Shown: positions 37,294-47,376, counted from the stretch's first letter. The stretch: 64,000 nt of DNA from Planctomycetota bacterium (GCA_016722065.1 JADKGX010000001.1:1116001-1180000); one strand, 5' to 3'. The notes: a model not told the origin generated them from the sequence alone. Program-made: numbers and translations.

Positions 37294-39210
37294 GTGCCGT
37301 CTGTGAAGATGAAGCTTGCGCTTGCCCAGGCCTATGAAAAGGCCCGCGCCGAAACCGGCGGGCAGGTCGCAGATTACATTCCAGAACTGGCCACAGCCGA
37401 CCCTGACCTGCTTGCCGTGGCGGCATGCAGTGTCGACGGCAGTGTCGAAGCGCTGGGCGATGCCGCGCACGAGTTCACCATCCAGTCCATTTCAAAGCCC
37501 TTTGCCTACGCCCTGGCACTGGCAGACCACGGGGCCGAGGCCGTGCACCGCAAAGTAGGTGTGGAGCCCACCGGCGACGCTTTCAACTCCATCATCCGCC
37601 TGGAAAAGGGCACGAACCGGCCGCAGAACCCCATGATTAACGCCGGCGCGATTGCCGTAACCAGCATGATCCAGCCCCGCGGCAAGCAATCGGCACTGGA
37701 CCGAATGCTCGAGCTGGTGGCGCTTGCGGCCGGCCGCGACCGCGTGCAGGTGGACCTGCCGGTAAACCTGTCTGAAAAAGAATCCGGGCACCGAAACCGC
37801 GCCATTGCGCACTTGATGAAGCACTTCCGGATGCTCGACGCCCATGTTGACGAGATCCTGGACCTGTACTTTCAGCAGTGTTCGATTCTGGTCAGTTGCC
37901 GCGATCTTGCCGTTATGGCTGCCACACTGGCCAACCAGGGCGTCAATCCGGTCACAGGCAAGCGGGTCTTTCCGGCCCAGGTGGTACCCAGTGTTCTGAC
38001 CGTCATGCTGACCTGCGGGCTGTACGACTCGGCGGGCGAGTTTGCTTACCACGCCGGTCTGCCCGCCAAGAGTGGCGTCAGCGGGGGCATGATCGGCGTC
38101 TCGCCGGGCGATGCCGGCCTTGCGGCCTTTGCACCGCGCCTGGACAAGCGCGGCCATTCGGTGGCGGGCATGTGCGCCATGCGCGATCTGTCGCGCAGCC
38201 TGGAGCTGCATTCCTTTGGAACCCGCGCCAGCGACCGGGCCAGCCACAGCCCGATTGATCTTGGCGCGACACTGGCCAAGGCCCACGCCGCAGCGCAGGA
38301 CGACCCACGGGGGGAAGTGGCCAGCTATATCCCCGACCTGGCCGAGGCCGACCCGCAACTGTTTGGCCTGGCCATCTGCACCATCGACGGGCAGGAAGCC
38401 CAGGCCGGCGATGCTGATACGCCATTCACCCTGCAGGCCGCGGCCAACCCGTTTACCTATGCGCTGGCGCTTGGGGCCCGGGGCATCGAATCGCTGCACC
38501 GGCGAGTGGGCTTTGAGCCCAGTGGTAACCCGTTCAATGCCATCATGTTTGACCCAGCTACGAACCGCCCGTTCAATCCGCTTTCCAATGCGGGCGCGAT
38601 CGCAACTTGCGCGCTGATTCCGGGTAACGATTCGACGACACGCTTGAACCACGTGCTGACAGGGCTTGGAAAGTTTGCAGGCCAACCGCGAATGAACGTC
38701 GACCTGCGTGTGCTGCTGGCGGAACGCGAAGCCGGGGAGCGAAACCACGCCATCGCCTGCCTGCTGCGCAACTTCGATGTCATTCACGACGAACAAGCGG
38801 CCCTGGACCTCTACCTTCAGCAGTGTTCCGTCATTGTTACAACCAGGCAACTGGCGCGCATGGGTGCCACCCTGGCGGCCGGCGGCAGCAACCCGATCAC
38901 CAAAGCCCATGCGATTGAATCGGCCTATGTGAAACACGTGCTGGCGTTGATGTACACCTGCGGGCTTCATGATGGCTCGGGCCAATTTGCGTTTGACGTG
39001 GGCGTGGCGGCCAAGAGTGGAATCTCGGGCGGGCTCTTGGCTGTGGTTCCCGGCCGGTTTGCGATTGCTGCGTATTCGCCCCGGGTTGACGAAAAAGGCA
39101 CCAGCGTCCGCGGCGCACAGGCCATTGGCAGCGTCATCGCAGCGCTGGACGCCAAGCTGTTTGCTTCGGACCGTACCTCGACACACCTTGGGCAGCAAAG
39201 CGGTTCGTGA
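37294..39210 (+). CDS. Tandem glutaminase, second domain catalytically degenerate
   Basis: 638 residues from GTG 37294, three bases after the amidotransferase-TG stop. Two GlsA-type serine glutaminase domains lie in line (about 1-305 and 325-638). Each keeps the family frame: VADYIPELA/VASYIPDLA, KGTNRPQNPMINAGAIA/PATNRPFNPLSNAGAIA, PAKSGVSGG/AAKSGISGG. Domain 1 has the catalytic S65-x-x-K68 (FTIQSISKPF) and CGLYD. Domain 2 reads FTLQAAANPF and CGLHD, so Ser, Lys and Tyr are gone. Ordinary glutaminases are about 300 residues with one domain. It would hydrolyse glutamine or a gamma-glutamyl amide in this cluster, with the dead half as regulator or substrate-binding module. Confidence 0.9.
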   Translation: MPSVKMKLALAQAYEKARAETGGQVADYIPELATADPDLLAVAACSVDGSVEALGDAAHEFTIQSISKPFAYALALADHGAEAVHRKVGVEPTGDAFNSIIRLEKGTNRPQNPMINAGAIAVTSMIQPRGKQSALDRMLELVALAAGRDRVQVDLPVNLSEKESGHRNRAIAHLMKHFRMLDAHVDEILDLYFQQCSILVSCRDLAVMAATLANQGVNPVTGKRVFPAQVVPSVLTVMLTCGLYDSAGEFAYHAGLPAKSGVSGGMIGVSPGDAGLAAFAPRLDKRGHSVAGMCAMRDLSRSLELHSFGTRASDRASHSPIDLGATLAKAHAAAQDDPRGEVASYIPDLAEADPQLFGLAICTIDGQEAQAGDADTPFTLQAAANPFTYALALGARGIESLHRRVGFEPSGNPFNAIMFDPATNRPFNPLSNAGAIATCALIPGNDSTTRLNHVLTGLGKFAGQPRMNVDLRVLLAEREAGERNHAIACLLRNFDVIHDEQAALDLYLQQCSVIVTTRQLARMGATLAAGGSNPITKAHAIESAYVKHVLALMYTCGLHDGSGQFAFDVGVAAKSGISGGLLAVVPGRFAIAAYSPRVDEKGTSVRGAQAIGSVIAALDAKLFASDRTSTHLGQQSGS

Positions 39211-39365
39211 CGCAAGATCGTGGAGACAGCGACTGGGTGTCTCGAACGTTGCAGGGGACCGCTGGCGGAAGCCTTGTGGGCCCCAAGCAACGTTCGCCAA
39301 CCGCTCTGCCCCAATCGTTTGCCGCTGCCACTAACACCTCATCACACCGGGCCATGGCGCTGGCA

Positions 39366-39396
39366 CGGCGGGCCCGCCGGCCGCCATTCTGATTTT
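39366..39396 (+). terminator. Possible terminator after the amide-bond cluster
   Basis: CGGCGGGCCCGCCG is a palindrome followed 12 bases later by GATTTTTCT. The spacing between stem and T-run is longer than ideal. The 39211-39479 gap holds no other recognisable feature apart from the GGAG ribosome-binding site of the next gene. Confidence 0.4.
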
Positions 39397-39479
39397 TCTC
39401 CAACTTTTCCGGCGTTCGGCGTGTCCTTGGATGGACCCAATTCGAACCTGCAGCAAACCTGCGTCGCTGGGGAGTCTTC

Positions 39480-42059
39480 ATGAAACTCTACCGCTCTTGG
39501 TTGCCCGGCGTGATTACGTTGGTACTGATTGGCCTGTGCAGCTCTGGGCCACTGACGAATGCCCAGCCCAAAAAAGATGCAAAGCCAGCCGAGCCGCCTG
39601 TTGTCGACGCCTGGCGTATCGAGGAACCCTGGCGCCCCTCGTTTGCAGATGTGCTGAATGCCAAGGCTGCACTGGCCGGGCAGACGCCCGACCAGCTTGC
39701 TCTTGCCAATGCCCTGCGCGTGCTGGCTAACCGCGCCGAAGACAGCGCCAAAGCCGCGCCACAACACCGCCTTGCGACCATCCCGGAGTTAGGAGCCAAA
39801 GGCGCAGACCTGACCTTGGCGCCCGAACTGGCTTTGCGGCTGGCCGCACTGTTGCGCGGCGGGTTTCCTGCAACGGGCACACTGACCGCCGAAACGCTGC
39901 TGTTTCTGAATTCACCGGCCTGGGCGTCGGGAAGCCGATACAGCCTTGCGTTGCTGGACCTGCTGGTTTGCGATGCCGTCTGCGCCCGGCAAGACTCCGA
40001 ATTTGTCACGCTGCAGGCCAAGGCCATGGCCCGCGCCAAAGACACCTGCACCCGCCTGAACTGGACCTCGAAAGAGCCCGCCGCCGCGCCGAATGCCGCC
40101 GAACTGTGTGAACTCGCCTGCGAGGCTCTGTGCCGCAGGTTCGCTTCGGGGCGGGATTGGGTCAGTCAACCTGCTGCTGGCTGGGAACAGGTCGTCGATT
40201 CGCTGTGCGCGCGTGTGCGCGCCAGGCAGGCGCTGTGGCCTGAAGCCGCACCCGACCCCGCCGACGCCGGCGCTTGCGCGCGCGCCATGCTGTGGCTTGG
40301 CGCGCTGCTGTCGATGGCCATGCAAGAAGGCACCACGGATGCAGCCAAGGGCAAGCTTGCCCGCCGGTACGCGCCGGCCGTCAAGTCCGTGCAGCGCGAG
40401 GCCGAAAGCGCGTTCAAAAAGCCCGACGTTCGCATCGACCAGGACGGAGCAGCTTTGCTGGCGCTGTTCACCAGCGACATGGAACCGGACTCGTGCAAAC
40501 CCTTGCAAGACCATCTGGCGCGACGGTTACCCGGGTATTTTGCAGCCGTGGACTTCACCTCGAGCGGGCTGAACCTGGCCTCGGCCCTGGGTTGGGTGAC
40601 AGAAAATCCGCCGCTGGCCTTGCCCGAGGAGATTGCCAAGACATACCTGCCCGCTGCGGAACTGGGCGACCGCCATTACGTTGCGCAACTGAGCCTTAGC
40701 CTGCTTGGGCATTGTGGTGGCCTGGGGCCATGCGCGCCCCGCACCCCCCTTGGCACACCGGCGGACTTCAACAACTGGTCGCGCGCGTTGGCCGTGCTGG
40801 ATGCGGCCAACACCAAAAGCCTGCAGGACCAGATCGGCGTTGCGATTGAACGGGCCGTCGGCTGGCTCAAGAAGCAACAGTGCGCGGATGGAACCTTCCA
40901 GGGCGGCTACAGTGCGCGCCTTGGCGGCCATTGTCTGAATGTGCTGGCGCTGCTGGACGCCGGGGTACCAAAAGACGACGCCTGCATCCGCAAGGCCCTG
41001 GCCGCCCTGCCGGCACTGGAAACCGGCCTTCCCCCGGGCCAGCTTGACGGCCCGGTGTACGGCTATGCCGTCGCGCTGCTGATGTTCCAAAAGCTCTACG
41101 AGGACGACCAGGTCGCGGCGCAAGTTCTGGAGGCCACGGGGCCAGATGCCTACAACAAAGCAACAGCCAAAGTGTGGCGCCGCTTGAAGCCGGAGCACCG
41201 CAAGCTAATCAGCAAAATGGTCGCAACCCTGACTGCCGACAGCCACGGCTATGGCTGGAGCTACTTCGGGCTGGCCACCAAAGACGGCACCGCTGCGGGA
41301 TTCGGCGACAACAGTTGGCGCGACAACAGCAACTCCCAGTATGCGGTAATGGGGCTCAAAGCGGCCTCGCTGCTGGGTGCGGAGTTCGACCGCGAGATTC
41401 TGGCGGCAGAGGCCCGGCGGCTGATTCGCTACTACAAGCCGGATGCTTCCATGCCTGCGATCCGCGTGAAGCTCGAGGGCGCAGAGGACAAGAAGCGCAC
41501 CGGTGCAGACCGGACCGACAGCATCGTCCCCGGCGGCTGGGACTATTTGAGCGCCACAGGCGAGGCCGCCGCTGCTTCCGCCGCTGCCTCGGCCAACACG
41601 GGCATGACTGCGGCCGGGGTATCCAGCCTGGTGATCTGCCGCGACGAGTTGCAACTCCATGGCAAGCTTGATCCCGCACTGAAGTCGAACATCGACCTGC
41701 ATATCCATGGCTCGCTTCACTGGCTTGGCGCCCGGTTCGGCTATCGATACATCCGTGGCACGCAGATGGCGCGCGTGTATGCCGAAGGCTGGGGTAAGTA
41801 CTACGACATGTACTCCTTGGAACGGGCGGGGGTACTCAGCAACGTGCGGCACATGGCGGGCGTGGAGTGGTACGTGGAAGGCGCCCGTCTGCTGGTCCAA
41901 ACACAGCAGGCAGACGGTGGCTGGCCCGACATTGTCGGAAAGTTGCAGACAGAATCGGCATCGACCCCCGATATCGTCGACCAGTGCTTTGCGATCCTGT
42001 TTCTGAAGCGCGCAGTGGTTCCGGTAACCAGCAAGCCGGTAATCACGCAGGGCGACTGA
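39480..42059 (+). CDS. Secreted prenyltransferase/squalene-oxidase-repeat protein
   Basis: 859 residues from ATG 39480 (GGAG six bases upstream). Residues 1-28 are a signal peptide (ITLVLIGLCSSGPLTNAQ). About 40-430 is helical and Ala/Leu-rich. From about 455 there are squalene-cyclase-like alpha/alpha repeats (AVGWLKKQQCADGTFQGGYS, ARLGGHCLNVLALLDAG, ARLLVQTQQADGGWPD). The DxDD/DCTAE motifs of true terpene cyclases are absent, so enzymatic cyclase activity is unlikely. Its relation to the membrane-anchored protein at 6830-8503 is at domain level only. Function unknown. Confidence 0.75.
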   Translation: MKLYRSWLPGVITLVLIGLCSSGPLTNAQPKKDAKPAEPPVVDAWRIEEPWRPSFADVLNAKAALAGQTPDQLALANALRVLANRAEDSAKAAPQHRLATIPELGAKGADLTLAPELALRLAALLRGGFPATGTLTAETLLFLNSPAWASGSRYSLALLDLLVCDAVCARQDSEFVTLQAKAMARAKDTCTRLNWTSKEPAAAPNAAELCELACEALCRRFASGRDWVSQPAAGWEQVVDSLCARVRARQALWPEAAPDPADAGACARAMLWLGALLSMAMQEGTTDAAKGKLARRYAPAVKSVQREAESAFKKPDVRIDQDGAALLALFTSDMEPDSCKPLQDHLARRLPGYFAAVDFTSSGLNLASALGWVTENPPLALPEEIAKTYLPAAELGDRHYVAQLSLSLLGHCGGLGPCAPRTPLGTPADFNNWSRALAVLDAANTKSLQDQIGVAIERAVGWLKKQQCADGTFQGGYSARLGGHCLNVLALLDAGVPKDDACIRKALAALPALETGLPPGQLDGPVYGYAVALLMFQKLYEDDQVAAQVLEATGPDAYNKATAKVWRRLKPEHRKLISKMVATLTADSHGYGWSYFGLATKDGTAAGFGDNSWRDNSNSQYAVMGLKAASLLGAEFDREILAAEARRLIRYYKPDASMPAIRVKLEGAEDKKRTGADRTDSIVPGGWDYLSATGEAAAASAAASANTGMTAAGVSSLVICRDELQLHGKLDPALKSNIDLHIHGSLHWLGARFGYRYIRGTQMARVYAEGWGKYYDMYSLERAGVLSNVRHMAGVEWYVEGARLLVQTQQADGGWPDIVGKLQTESASTPDIVDQCFAILFLKRAVVPVTSKPVITQGD

Positions 42060-42236
42060 AGTGCTATCAGCAAGGCTTGCATGAGTTGGCCAGGGCAAGA
42101 GTCACCGCGACGCCCCAAGGCTGCCAAGGTCGATTCACCCGGCCTGGCGCCTGCGAACTCCGGTCTTGCCCAGCCCGCCGCCTGCCAGCGCTGAACTCGC
42201 GCAGGTCAGTGGTCGACGAACCTGCAGTAGCCTGAC

Positions 42237-42773
42237 ATGCTCACGCCCGAGATGCCGGATCCACAGGCAATCGCTGACCTGGTCGATGCCGCCCGCAAGG
42301 GCGACCGGCAGGCCTTTGCGGGGTTGGTTGGCAACTTTCTGCCGGCGGTGACAGCCACGGCCCTGTCGATCGTGCACAACCGCGAGAGCGCCCAGGATGT
42401 CGCGCAACTGGCTTTCCTGCGCGCATGGCAATCGCTCAAATCGCTGCAAGCTTCGGCGGCGTTTACCACGTGGTTGATGACGATTACCAAAAATTGTGCG
42501 CGCAACTGGTTGCGTGATCATTCGTTCCAGGCCCGCATGGCGCGGGGTGTTGAACTGACGGCCCGGCCCGCCCCCACGCCAACGGACAACTCGCTTCCGC
42601 CGGAAGTAGCACGTCTGCCCGACGACCTGCGTGAAGTAGTCGTACTTCGATACGTCAGCGACCTCTCTTATGAAGAAATCGCAGTCGCCACCGGACAGCC
42701 ACTGAGTGTAGTCCGCGACAGGCTGTATCGAGCCAAGCTGGCCTTGCAGGAAATCTTGAAATCGCACCAATGA
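42237..42773 (+). CDS. ECF RNA polymerase sigma factor
   Basis: 178 residues from ATG 42237. Region 2 (about 25-95: SAQDVAQLAFLRAWQSLKSL, FTTWLMTITKNCARNWLRDH) and region 4 (about 120-175: LPDDLREVVVLRYVSDLSYE, EIAVATGQPLSVVRDRLYRA) are complete. It lies 178 bases after the squalene-cyclase-like gene, with 28 bases to the FecR/TPR gene, which takes the position of an anti-sigma factor. It would drive an envelope regulon that probably includes this operon. Confidence 0.93.
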   Translation: MLTPEMPDPQAIADLVDAARKGDRQAFAGLVGNFLPAVTATALSIVHNRESAQDVAQLAFLRAWQSLKSLQASAAFTTWLMTITKNCARNWLRDHSFQARMARGVELTARPAPTPTDNSLPPEVARLPDDLREVVVLRYVSDLSYEEIAVATGQPLSVVRDRLYRAKLALQEILKSHQ

Positions 42774-42800
42774 TTTTCGACCGGCCCGTGTCTTTGAAGC

Positions 42801-44372
42801 GTGAACAACGACGACCTGAGACTGCAGATATCGGAGCACGCCGACGGCCGCCCGGCCTCTGCGGAGCTCCAACAAGCGCTGCGCGATCGGCCCGAACTTC
42901 GCGCCGAACTGGAGCTTGCCCGCAAGCATGCGGCCAGGCTCCAGCTTTCGCTTGAAGCAGTCAAGCCTTCCAAACGCGACTACACCGCACAGCAGACCCA
43001 GATCATGGCACAGCTTCCGGCAAGTGTGTGGTCGCCCCGGCGTGTCGCACTGCTGGCAGCGGCCTCAATTGCCCTGCTGCTCGCCGGGCTGGCGATCTAC
43101 ACGCTGTCCACGCCGGGCGAACCCGGCCATGGCAACGCGGCGGTGGCTGCACTGCCCGTGCCGCCGGCCCCGCTTGCCCGTGTCTGGTTTGTCGAACGCT
43201 ACAGTCCTGCGGCATCGGAATCTCCCGGCGTCGCGGTGCAACTGGACCAACGCCTGGTTTCCGGGCGCAGCCTTTCGCTGGGGCAACAGGAATACGCCAG
43301 GGTGCGCGATGCCGAAACCGGCACCACATGGCTTGCCTACCCCGGCGCACAACTGGCTGCACAGGAGACGCTGCAACTGCAGCACGGTGCCATTGAACTG
43401 GAATCCACGCGGGGCGGCAGCGCAGAGGTCACGGCGGCGGGTCGCACCTACCGGTCGCGGTCGAACTTCAGTGTTTCCGTGGACGGACCGGCAACACTGG
43501 TCTGCGTTTACACGGGCACAGTTACACAAACCGTTGCCAGCACCACACAAACGCTGGGCCCGGGGAACCACGAACTGGGGGGCTCGATTCCGTCTTCTCG
43601 CACCCAGGCCTGGTCTGCTTACGTCAAGGGCTTTGAGGCCTGGCGCAGCAAAGACTACGCGGCCGCGCAGGCCTTGTTCAAAGAGTCTGCGGACTCGACC
43701 ACGCTGGACGACGCCAGCCGTCGTTATGCCCACTTTTACTGGTTCGCAGCGGCTGGCGCCGGCGACAAGGCGCAAGCCGTTGTGATCGGCCAATCCTATG
43801 TCGACCGCTACCCCGGCGACGCCACCGTTCCCTACGTGCGGTTCTTTCTTGGCAGCTATCTGCTGGCGCTGAAGCGGCCCACAGAGGCCCAACCCCACCT
43901 GCGTGCCGTAGTCGCCACCGGCACGGCACAGTTGAAAGAGCTTGCCCAGCAGATGCTGGACCGCCAGGACGGCGCCAAGGCCACGCGCGCCCAGACCCTG
44001 TGGGAGGCCTTCTATCTTGACTGGCAGCGGCAGGATTACGCCGCCTGCGAAAAGCACATGCGCGAGTTGCTGCGTGATTGCCCCCAGGACACAAGCGTCA
44101 CGAGTGGCGAAGCGCACTTCCGGCTGTTTGCGGCCGTTGGCAACCAGGGGCGCCTGGAAGACGCCATTGCCCTTGCCGAGAACGTGTTGCAATCGCCGGC
44201 CGAGGCCAGGTGCGGGGATTACGTGTTGTACTTCAAGGCCAACTACGAGTCGCAACTCGGCCGCACCGAGGTTGCACTGCAGACCCTGGCACGGCTGGAG
44301 AAAGACCACCCCGAAAGCCCCATGCACGACCTTGCACAGGCCCTGCGCGATTCGCTGCTGTCCCACAAATAA
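42801..44372 (+). CDS. Anti-sigma-like FecR-domain/TPR membrane protein
   Basis: 523 residues from GTG 42801. Residues 1-75 are a helical cytoplasmic segment as in anti-sigma factors (LRLQISEHADGRPASAELQQ). One transmembrane helix lies at about 83-105 (RVALLAAASIALLLAGLAIY), a FecR-like beta domain at about 135-265, and TPR-type helices at about 275-520 (AWSAYVKGFEAWRSKDYAAA). Behind an ECF sigma gene this order (cytoplasmic binder, membrane, periplasmic sensor) fits a transmembrane anti-sigma factor, although no canonical zinc motif is seen. Confidence 0.75.
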   Translation: MNNDDLRLQISEHADGRPASAELQQALRDRPELRAELELARKHAARLQLSLEAVKPSKRDYTAQQTQIMAQLPASVWSPRRVALLAAASIALLLAGLAIYTLSTPGEPGHGNAAVAALPVPPAPLARVWFVERYSPAASESPGVAVQLDQRLVSGRSLSLGQQEYARVRDAETGTTWLAYPGAQLAAQETLQLQHGAIELESTRGGSAEVTAAGRTYRSRSNFSVSVDGPATLVCVYTGTVTQTVASTTQTLGPGNHELGGSIPSSRTQAWSAYVKGFEAWRSKDYAAAQALFKESADSTTLDDASRRYAHFYWFAAAGAGDKAQAVVIGQSYVDRYPGDATVPYVRFFLGSYLLALKRPTEAQPHLRAVVATGTAQLKELAQQMLDRQDGAKATRAQTLWEAFYLDWQRQDYAACEKHMRELLRDCPQDTSVTSGEAHFRLFAAVGNQGRLEDAIALAENVLQSPAEARCGDYVLYFKANYESQLGRTEVALQTLARLEKDHPESPMHDLAQALRDSLLSHK

Positions 44373-44391
44373 GCAAGACCGGAGACCCGTC

Positions 44392-47376
44392 ATGAAAACA
44401 CAACTGACACTTTGCGCGCTGGTACTGCTGGGGTTGTTTGCCGTGCCGTTTCAGGGGCCCTGCGAAATCGCCCAGGCGCAGTCCGGCACACCCGAAACAC
44501 CCCGCAAAACGACCGCGACCTCGAACTATGTAGTCGCCCTGGAACAGGACGCCGGCAGCGACTGGAAGGAGGTTGCTGCTGTGCTTCGCGCGCATCGAAA
44601 TGCCGCCCAGGTGCAGTTTCGCACCGACGATCTCAAATCACTGGTGCAGCAACTCAAGGAGATCAAGCCGCGCTATCTGGCGCTGGTGATGCGCCCGCAA
44701 TCGCTGGATGCCAACGTGACCCGCGAATTGATTCCGCTGCTGACGACCATTGACGACGACCCCTTTGTGGATGTCGCCTTTGGCGTGATCACCGGCGCCA
44801 CAGCGGCCGACGCCATGAGTTTTGTCAACAACATCATCCGGGCCGAAAAGACCGGCATGCCAGAGCGCGCCATGGGCCTGCATTCGGCGCAGGTCAACAC
44901 CTGCTACACCTGCCCCCAGGCCGACAACCTGTACGGCGCCCCCGAGAGGCCCTTTGCCTATCAGCAGCACTATGTGTACGGCACAGACCCGGACTGGAAG
45001 GGCTGGTGGGAAAAGCAGCGCGACAGTTTGAAAGGCAACGGGTTGATTGAGCTGGGCTCCTGCGGCGATTCCCAGGGCATCTGGCTGTTCACAGACCAGC
45101 GCAACCTGCAGCACGACAAACACTGGAAGTACGACCCCAAAAAGGTCGGCCAGGACCCCAAGGGCGAGATGCCGCGCCTGACACCGGCCATCATCTTTGG
45201 CGACTCGTCGGGGCCGGACATATTTCCAGCGGTGGTCATCAACGGTTCGTGCCATTCCGCCGTTACTTGCCGCACGGTGGTGGAAGCCGACATCGTCTCC
45301 ACCTTTGGCGACACCGACGGCAAGGTGGTGTTTCACGACATTGCGCCGGTGGAATCATTCCCGCTGACGGCGATTGCTCACGGCGCCACGGCCTACATTG
45401 GCCCGCTGGGTGCCAACCATGCCTCGCGCGCCTCGATTGAAACCTCGTACCTGGTCACCATGGGCGTGCCTTTGGGCGAAGTCATGCGCCGCTGCTACAA
45501 CGAACTGGTCATGGGTGCCGACGACCGCAGCATCAGCGTTCCGCGGCTGGTGGCCAACCAGCCCATGCCGCAAAACGAAGGCTACTGCATGTGGGTCGAT
45601 TGCCTGCACCGCGTGCTGTTTGGCGACCCGGCCTTCAACCCCTACCCCAAAGCAGCACCGGATGTCGAAGTTGTAACCGCCGCCACGGAAGGCAGCACCG
45701 TTCGTATCACCCTGGAAGTTACACAGCCCGCCCAGGACCTGCGCATCTGGGACCCCTGGTGCAAAGACGGACGCGGCGGGTCGCGCCTTTTGACCGAAGT
45801 GAAACTGTCCCAACCGGCAAAGTCCATCGCCGCCATGAAAGTGGTAGAGGCCAAGGTCAAGCGCGAGGGAAAGTGGCAAGACGTGAAGCTGAGCCTGCAA
45901 GCCGAACTTGAAACCGGTGCCGACGGTTCAACCACCCTTCACACCAAGGCCTCAGGCAATCGTTCTGATCTTGACCAGGAATGGGCAAAGGACGAAAAAG
46001 GCAAATACTTCCTCAAGCACGACCACCCACAAGCCATCCGGGCGGTGTTTGAAGTGCAACTTGGCATCGGCCAGGGCGACGCCAAAACGCCGGCAACGCC
46101 CGAACAGTTCCGACCCGCCAAACTGTGGGAAATGCCGCTCAAGGGCGCAGCCTTTGGCAGCGCCGCCGTGGGTGACCTGGACGGCGACGGAAAACCAGAG
46201 ATCGTGTTCGGCACGTACTTTGGCGAATCACGCGTCTATTGCCTCGAGGCCGCAACCGGCAAGGTGAAGTGGTTCTATGAAGTCGAACGAGGGCCGATCG
46301 ATGACTCGGTGGTCATTGCCGACGTAACCGGCGACGGCAAGCCCGAAGTACTGTTCGCAGGCTCCGCCTCGGGAGAAATCCTGTGCCTCAATGGCAAAGG
46401 CGAGGTGGTATGGAAGGTCGACGACAACATTGCGGGCGAGACCTTTGATGGCGCGATCGCAGTCGGAGACCTCGATGGCGACGGCACCAAGGAAATCCTG
46501 ATCGCGTCGGCCCTGCGCCTGACCAACGAGGGCATTCTGTATTGTCGCGCCGGCAAGGACGGCAAGGTTCTGTGGCAACAGAAGCTGAATGGATGGATCC
46601 AGAACTCGGTCACGCTGGTCGATATCAACGGCGACAAACTCGACGACTGCGTCGTCGCAACCTGGCGCGGCGACAACACCGTGCAGGCCTTCTGCGGCAA
46701 AGACGGCAAGCCCCTGTGGAAGTACCAGGCCGGCGGCTGGATGTACCATTGCCCGTCGGTCGGCGACATCGAAGGCGACGGCACGCCGGAACTTGCCATC
46801 GGCGGCTACGACCAGTGCCTGCACATTCTCAATCTCAAGGGCGAGGCCGTGCGCGTGATTGACGTCGGCCTGCACATTCTGGCGCCCACCACCATGCACG
46901 ACATCGACAACGACGGAAAAATGGAAGTGATCGTGACGACGCTTGCCGGCAAAGACGGCCAGGGCCGCGCGATTGCCTATCGCGGCGACGGCACCCAGGC
47001 CTGGAACGTGCCCGCAGGCGCCGGTGCCATTTGGCGCGGCGCAGTGGTGGCAGAAGTAGACGGCAAACCGGGTGTGGAGTTCCTGATCCAGGCCGAAGAG
47101 GAATCGGCCCTGGTTGCCCTTGACCCCAGCACAGGCCACGAAACCTGGCGCATCTCGCTTGCGCAGTACAACACCAAGGAGCGCAAACACTGGACATCCA
47201 GCGCTGCCGTGGTGGCGGATTTTGACGGTGACGGCAAGAACGACGTGTTCTTCACGGCTGGTGGAGACCTCGAGAATCTCTTCGGCCTGGCCCTATGCTT
47301 CAAGGGTGAGGGCAAAGGCCAGACCTGGACGACCCTGCACGGCGACCTGCGCCACCACAACCGCGCCCCGAAGTAA
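44392..47376 (+). CDS. Secreted C25-like (caspase-fold) protein with FG-GAP repeats
   Basis: 994 residues from ATG 44392 (GGAG seven bases upstream). Signal peptide 1-30. Residues about 45-430 resemble the peptidase C25/gingipain-type caspase fold: strand-rich start, F-P-A-V-V-I-N-G-S-C-H-S-A-V-T with a potential nucleophile Cys, and R-V-L-F-G-D-P-A-F-N-P-Y at the end of the domain. About 570-994 is an FG-GAP/VCBS beta-propeller (VGDLDGDGKPEIVFGTY, VADVTGDGKPEVLFAGS, VGDLDGDGTKEILIAS, VADFDGDGKNDVFFTAG), with DxDGDG calcium loops. Encoded behind the ECF/FecR pair, it is the likely effector of that unit. A second C25-like protein lies at 60504. Confidence 0.75.
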   Translation: MKTQLTLCALVLLGLFAVPFQGPCEIAQAQSGTPETPRKTTATSNYVVALEQDAGSDWKEVAAVLRAHRNAAQVQFRTDDLKSLVQQLKEIKPRYLALVMRPQSLDANVTRELIPLLTTIDDDPFVDVAFGVITGATAADAMSFVNNIIRAEKTGMPERAMGLHSAQVNTCYTCPQADNLYGAPERPFAYQQHYVYGTDPDWKGWWEKQRDSLKGNGLIELGSCGDSQGIWLFTDQRNLQHDKHWKYDPKKVGQDPKGEMPRLTPAIIFGDSSGPDIFPAVVINGSCHSAVTCRTVVEADIVSTFGDTDGKVVFHDIAPVESFPLTAIAHGATAYIGPLGANHASRASIETSYLVTMGVPLGEVMRRCYNELVMGADDRSISVPRLVANQPMPQNEGYCMWVDCLHRVLFGDPAFNPYPKAAPDVEVVTAATEGSTVRITLEVTQPAQDLRIWDPWCKDGRGGSRLLTEVKLSQPAKSIAAMKVVEAKVKREGKWQDVKLSLQAELETGADGSTTLHTKASGNRSDLDQEWAKDEKGKYFLKHDHPQAIRAVFEVQLGIGQGDAKTPATPEQFRPAKLWEMPLKGAAFGSAAVGDLDGDGKPEIVFGTYFGESRVYCLEAATGKVKWFYEVERGPIDDSVVIADVTGDGKPEVLFAGSASGEILCLNGKGEVVWKVDDNIAGETFDGAIAVGDLDGDGTKEILIASALRLTNEGILYCRAGKDGKVLWQQKLNGWIQNSVTLVDINGDKLDDCVVATWRGDNTVQAFCGKDGKPLWKYQAGGWMYHCPSVGDIEGDGTPELAIGGYDQCLHILNLKGEAVRVIDVGLHILAPTTMHDIDNDGKMEVIVTTLAGKDGQGRAIAYRGDGTQAWNVPAGAGAIWRGAVVAEVDGKPGVEFLIQAEEESALVALDPSTGHETWRISLAQYNTKERKHWTSSAAVVADFDGDGKNDVFFTAGGDLENLFGLALCFKGEGKGQTWTTLHGDLRHHNRAPK

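Noticed and set aside
36286..39300. Large minus-strand frames opposite the amidotransferase and glutaminase genes
   Set aside because: Antisense shadows of high-GC coding DNA; no motif or ribosome-binding site.
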